A DNA stretch of 64,000 nucleotides, taken from Muricea muricata. Lineage: Eukaryota > Cnidaria > Anthozoa > Malacalcyonacea > Plexauridae. The position numbers and the translations under genes are program-made. Below the pieces are notes generated by a model, which saw only the letters and a list, made by a program, of their open reading frames with translations, searched no databases and was not told the origin of the DNA. Within the stretch, counting starts at the first letter, position 1; each line of letters begins with the position of its first letter. Below are positions 60,701 to 64,000 of this stretch, in pieces. The stretch is from positions 2,813,501-2,877,500 of the forward strand of contig OY979718.1 in NCBI GenBank assembly GCA_963855995.1, given 5' to 3'.

Positions 60701-61710
60701 TACCAATGTTATGATTACCAATGTTATCCTCTCATCCGCGTTTTACTCACATATCCGTGTTTTACCCTCTCGTCCGTCCGTCCGGATATCCGTCCGTCCG
60801 TCCGGATATCCGTCCGTCCGTCCGGATATCCGTCCGGATATCCGTCCGTGCGGATATCCGTCCGTCCGTCCGGATATCCGTCCGGATATCCGTCCGTCCA
60901 TCCGTCCGTCCGTCCGTATCCGCGTTTTACCCTTACCCATTTTTAAATACGATCTGCTAAAAATTGCTAAATCAGCATGCATAAGTTCCTTACGTCAGCA
61001 AACTTGGCTTATTGTATTATTTACAATTAAATATTTCACTCGTGTCAGCAATCTGAGAAAAATATTTTCCCCTGTTTTTTTTGTGGACGATGAGTTAATA
61101 ATTCTGTCTAGAATTTGTATAAGCTGTCCCAAAAAAAGGCTACCCCTTGAAGTCAAGTTTATAATAATATAATATGATCTTATTGATCGGATAAAAAATA
61201 CATATCGGACGTTACAATCTCAATAGTATCAAAACCTAACAAACGGCTAAATTATATTTAATTTGCAGGGTATAAGCGTAAAAATATCTGTATAGCAGAA
61301 TTAAACATTCTTGTGCTCAATAGGGAGTTAAAACATTCAAATTGGAATAGACTAGCTGTTGGTACAACTGATAAGCAATAAAAACTTAAGGTAAGCGTCG
61401 AAACTGGAATTTCGCCTTTATAGGCGTAGACACAAAGCAAAATTCACAAGAAATCACTGAAAACTATAACTGTAAAATTCAATCACAATGTACCTTTCCT
61501 CAGATCAGCTTTTACACAATGCCTAAAACAGGAACAGATGTCCACACGATGTACTCCTTGACAATGTTCTAATGGTACGTTTGGACAGTCCAGACATCCG
61601 TCCAAATCGTGCGAGTGATACGCGTTCTTTGGACAAGAATTAGCCACACTTGACAGATGGAGAATTATCCCAAAAATACACCACCAAATTACATGACTTC
61701 TGTCTGACAT
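54701..61710 (-). CDS. single-pass receptor-like protein with BCMA/TACI-type cysteine-rich domain and mucin-like stalk (3 exons)
   Basis: Exons 61494-61710 (ATG at 61710), 56380-56460 and 54701-55704 join in phases 1 and 1 with good splice sites (AAAG|GTACAT; AAAG|GTATTT; acceptors TTCAAAG and TTTTTAG) and encode 433 residues. A signal peptide spans about 1-25 (WWCIFGIILHLSSVANS). A short cysteine-rich domain at 26-65 has the spacing C-x12-C-x2-C-x7-C-x8-C-x1-C-x3-C, resembling the single BCMA/TACI-type TNF-receptor repeat. Residues of about 110-385 are Thr/Ser/Lys/Gln-rich with recurring SKQPTK and SKQPSK blocks, probably O-glycosylated. A transmembrane segment (FIVLICFIVIGAFIFAFIVW) precedes a 14-residue tail ending AGYILV, with no death domain or TRAF motif that I can see. 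The first intron holds a 4.3-kb palindrome. TNFR membership is inference from Cys spacing. Confidence 0.7.
55812..56012. mobile_element. MITE-like inverted repeat in receptor gene intron
   Basis: TAGCCGTAATCTGTTGTATT then AATTTGACAGCTCGGAAT at the left pairs with ATTCCGAGCTGTCAAATT then AATACAGCAGATTGCGGCTA at the right, with a 105-bp loop. It is non-coding. Confidence 0.8.
56657..56772. repeat. CpG-rich CGGA / GGATATCC repeat block (left arm)
   Basis: Tandem CGGA units are interrupted by the palindromic word CGGATATCCG. It is far more GC- and CpG-rich than the surroundings. The arm copies differ in unit number. Confidence 0.92.
57676..58311. mobile_element. hAT-type MITE, 636 bp, with 8-bp target duplication
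   Basis: The terminal inverted repeats CAGTGTTGCCAGAT and ATCTGGCAACACTG are flanked by the direct repeat ATAATTCT (57668-57675 and 58312-58319). The opposite palindrome arm has the empty site at 59862-59869, with one copy of the target sequence. The interior is rich in GTGAACTTTTT repeats and has no transposase. Confidence 0.95.
58339..59018 (+). pseudogene. protein-kinase fragment, left palindrome arm
   Basis: The frame from the ATG at 58339 encodes an N-terminal kinase lobe and part of the C-lobe: VVVKKL (the VAIK-like lysine), HANVVEFKGIC, the catalytic loop HRDLKLANIL (58825) and then VSNRHYHHL. A one-base insertion at about 58936-58938 (AAGCTTTGCAGAC) throws the DFG segment out of frame, ending at a TGA. 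The shifted frame reads ADFGES and continues to a consensus splice donor GAG|GTAAGT at 59018. The Gly-rich loop is degenerate (KLEWAHIFAVVF) and the Pro normally after HRDLK is missing. No C-lobe follows. It is a captured exon fragment rather than a working gene. The kinase family is not resolved. Confidence 0.8.
59178..59845 (-). pseudogene. protein-kinase fragment, right palindrome arm
   Basis: This is the inverted copy of the fragment at 58339-59018. It shares the same one-base frameshift before DFG, so the break predates the duplication. Differences: the loop reads HRDLKPALANIL (Pro kept, two extra residues), KEARLL replaces KAARLL, and about 20 bp after the start are deleted so that the beginning is also out of frame. 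It is non-functional. Confidence 0.8.
60771..60922. repeat. CpG-rich TCCG / GGATATCC repeat block (right arm)
   Basis: This is the inverted partner of the block at 56657-56772, longer, with eight or so GGATATCC words spaced by TCCG units. The Arg/Ser/Val-rich open frames here are artefacts of the repeat. Confidence 0.92.
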
Positions 61711-61739
61711 TCTTACATGCACGTTTATAATTCTGTATT

Positions 61740-64000
61740 TTAGTTTTGTATAATTCTGTAGTGATGCCGCAATGATAGCATTGTTGATTCAATTTTGTAA
61801 ATTCAAGTGGCTATAGTTCTTATATAGACACACGCCTAATAATAAATTCTTACATACTCTCATTGAAATAAAACTGCTTATAAAGCAGAATTTGGAGCGG
61901 TTTGCCATAGAAATGCATTTTAAACAACGTTTAATGCGTTTTATGCTATGTATGCTATGTTTAGCGGACTAAATTCTAGACAGAATCATTAAAAATGATA
62001 TGTAGATCTCTAACTGGCCCCAAGGATAGAATAAATTTTCTTTGGGTTTTTTCTGAGTGAATTTGATGAAAATTCAGGGAAGTCCCCAACGCAACAGGAG
62101 AGGAGATCCTTTCTGATTTCGGCAATTAATCGATAATTTATTTAACAAATTCAAATATTTGCAAGAAAGATAAAATACTTTCCGCTCTAATTTAGGGAAT
62201 TAAACACATATAAACACATAGTACACTGAGAACATAGTACTTGGGTGGACGATTAAAGCGACTGTCATAAACATTACACATTTCATTATGCAATATCATT
62301 TACACACAAATCTACTGGGGAAGACAGAAAAAACCTGACTTGGGAGAAAATCTGGGTTGGACCTAGGTATGCTCTCGTCTCCCTAACAAGAGAATAATTC
62401 AATTATACACAATTCAAAGCCCAAGTGATTTGGTAACTTGAAGTACCTCAGAATATATAATTCAATTAATGTATCTGTTCTTCGATGCTGGGTTATTCCA
62501 ATCAGCATGCCTGTCAAGAATGTCACTATTAAGTAATCCACAACCTGGATTTGAAGCGGCACCAGATTTTATGTAGTATATGTACAAATTTTCCAAGATA
62601 TTTCCTAAACTCGTCCTTGATTGTTGAATACGAAATCCATCTATACTCATAGGAACGTTGCTTGGGGTTAAACGCAATTATCCGTCTGAGCGAGTGCAGG
62701 CAATTTTTTGTTGCCACAAGGAGGCAACAGACCCAATTATAGCTTTTCTGTTATTGATACTGTGCACGTAACTTTCCCGGATCGCGCGGTTGATACTGTA
62801 TGTCGGTGGCGATACTTACATTTTCCCGCTCGGCCTCGGAGACATAATCGGACATATATAAGCGTCATAAATAGTCAATCCGATACCTGTAGATTCACTG
62901 GTTCATCAGCAAGAAGGAAGCCGCCGCATAGCCGACCAGAACGGTAAACAAGAAACGGACCATAGCCAGCGTATCGGTGGATTGATGATGATGGGCAATA
63001 TCTTGAATCAAACGCCGAGACAAAGGCTCCTTTTGTTTAACACGTTTGGCTATAATCACGGGTCCTACCAAAATCGGTCACTAGTGACGGATGACTTTGC
63101 GAAACCGTATCTCGGGTTCAGTATAAGCTATTTGCACCAAATAAACACCAGATTAAACGCCATTTCAATAGCTTTCAATTTAGACGTTTGTTTGTAAGTT
63201 TACTACGGATAAAAAGCGTTTTTTGTTCTTTCAAAGGCAGCAAACTTCACAATTTAAAAGTCAATTACTGTAGTATGCAAATAATATATACCGGGATATC
63301 TCAGCCAGAATAGTACATATATTTTTCAAAATAACACCAAAAATATTGCTGCATTTTTCTACATGTTAAGCTAAGTTTCATACGAAAATACTACAAACTA
63401 AAAAAAATACAGCGAAATCTAAAATACTGCGCGTTAACTTTGTTTACGTCGAAATATTAATTACTACAAATTATTTTGACTTTCGCTGCGAAAATCCATG
63501 CCATCCTTCATTGTATCTTCCTCAAAATACCACTGAATGAATCGCTATCGTTTTCCCAAGATATTTACCACTTTTGAGCGAAAAATATTCAATATTGAAG
63601 ACTTGCAGCGAATACGTGAACATGGTATAAATGTCTTGCGCTTTGTTATTACACCGTCGAACAATAGCCGCCGACCAGCGCTGAAGTAACTCGGTTTTAC
63701 AGCTGGACTATGAGACATTAATTTCCCCATCAACATGCATCACTGAACGCAAATACAAAAATATATTCGATTGAAACGTATGTTTGTATTAATTCATTAC
63801 GGTAGCCTGTAGGCCATTGAATACTTGATTTCCACCTCGCTCCTTGTATTCACCATTACGAAGCGCTAAATTTATGGCAAACACGTCATTTAACCGTGTT
63901 TTGGTTCTAAAAGGGGACGAATGGGGTGTTCCGGAGGAAAGAACTTGAAAATTCTGCACGGAAAATGTTGTTTAGAACAATTTGTTTCTTTTTATCAATC
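61740..64000. other. no gene recognised; possible promoter or LTR
   Basis: Upstream of the receptor-like gene I see no exon with splice support. The interval 62700-63130 is richer in GC than the rest and contains a TATATAAG box at 62855-62862 and GC-rich words downstream, which could be the promoter of an unseen gene or an LTR. Short open frames at 62708-62947 and 62982-63197 are unsupported. Confidence 0.4.
62855..62862 (+). promoter_or_regulatory. candidate TATA box
   Basis: TATATAAG is followed about 25-35 bp later by GATACCTGTAGATTCACTGG. It lies in a locally GC-rich stretch. No downstream gene was confirmed, so the assignment is weak. Confidence 0.3.

Larger units (their letters stand above)
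56636..60950. repeat. 4.3-kb inverted duplication (giant palindrome)
   Basis: The left arm 56636-59038 and right arm 59158-60950 are reverse complements across their whole length, with a 119-bp spacer. Both carry, from outside in: a CGGA-repeat block, a non-coding segment with matching words such as GAACTCGGGCACGGGAGTG, a C/G homopolymer (57355 and 60177), and a kinase fragment. The left arm is longer because of a 636-bp MITE and a ~20-bp segment missing in the right arm near 59838. The outer ends read GTATTT. The arms are about 97 percent alike by eye, so the duplication is fairly young. Confidence 0.93.

Noticed and set aside
60596-61172. Arg/Ser/Val-rich open frames (SVRISVRPSGYPS type)
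   Set aside because: They are translations of the TCCG/GGATATCC repeat block; no start context, domain or splice support.

Overview
This is nuclear DNA from an animal. It is AT-rich, with spliced genes that have small exons and GT-AG introns, long introns, (TA)n microsatellites, poly-G tracts and a dense load of transposons and fold-back elements. The INPP4-type lipid phosphatase, the COMM-domain protein and a BCMA-like receptor place it in Metazoa. The mix of Rep/SF3 elements, hAT, Penelope and copia copies and many MITEs fits an invertebrate, perhaps an early-branching one such as a cnidarian. I cannot fix the species from sequence alone.

Layout. At 0-9 kb lie a 912-bp palindromic fold-back element, a possible small ORF, a decayed Rep/SF3-helicase element with a 250-bp-armed inverted repeat at its 5' end, a dead Tc1/IS630-type transposase and several hairpin repeats. 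From 10.4 to 47.8 kb, minus strand, lies one large gene for an inositol polyphosphate 4-phosphatase (INPP4). I placed 32 exons by splice sites, phase and protein similarity. They encode an N-terminal PH domain, a C2 domain and a CKSAKDR phosphatase site. Its introns hold about ten MITEs, a nearly intact hAT transposon (22.0-25.4 kb), a 5'-truncated Penelope-like element with hammerhead-ribozyme-like sequences (25.8-26.5 kb), a decayed Ty1/copia element (42.3-46 kb), and a nested plus-strand gene (28.9-30.8 kb) for a secreted Arg/Trp-rich repeat protein with a Cys-rich tail.

At 47.84 kb the INPP4 gene meets COMMD5 (48.1-52.8 kb, plus strand) head to head, with 266 bp between the start codons. 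COMMD5 is complete in six exons, one of them bounded by a GC-AG intron. From 61.7 back to 54.7 kb, minus strand, lies a three-exon gene for a single-pass membrane protein with one BCMA/TACI-like cysteine-rich domain, a long Thr/Ser/Lys/Pro stalk and a 14-residue tail. Its first intron holds a 4.3-kb inverted duplication (56.6-60.95 kb). Each arm of that duplication carries a broken protein-kinase fragment and a CpG-rich CGGA-repeat block, and one arm alone carries a 636-bp hAT-type MITE. From 61.7 to 64 kb I see no gene, only a possible TATA promoter or LTR.

Functional reading: INPP4 (phosphoinositide signalling) and COMMD5 (COMMD/CCC trafficking complex) probably share a divergent promoter. 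The repeat protein and the BCMA-like receptor look like lineage-specific extracellular or defence-type genes. Most of the rest is transposon-derived.
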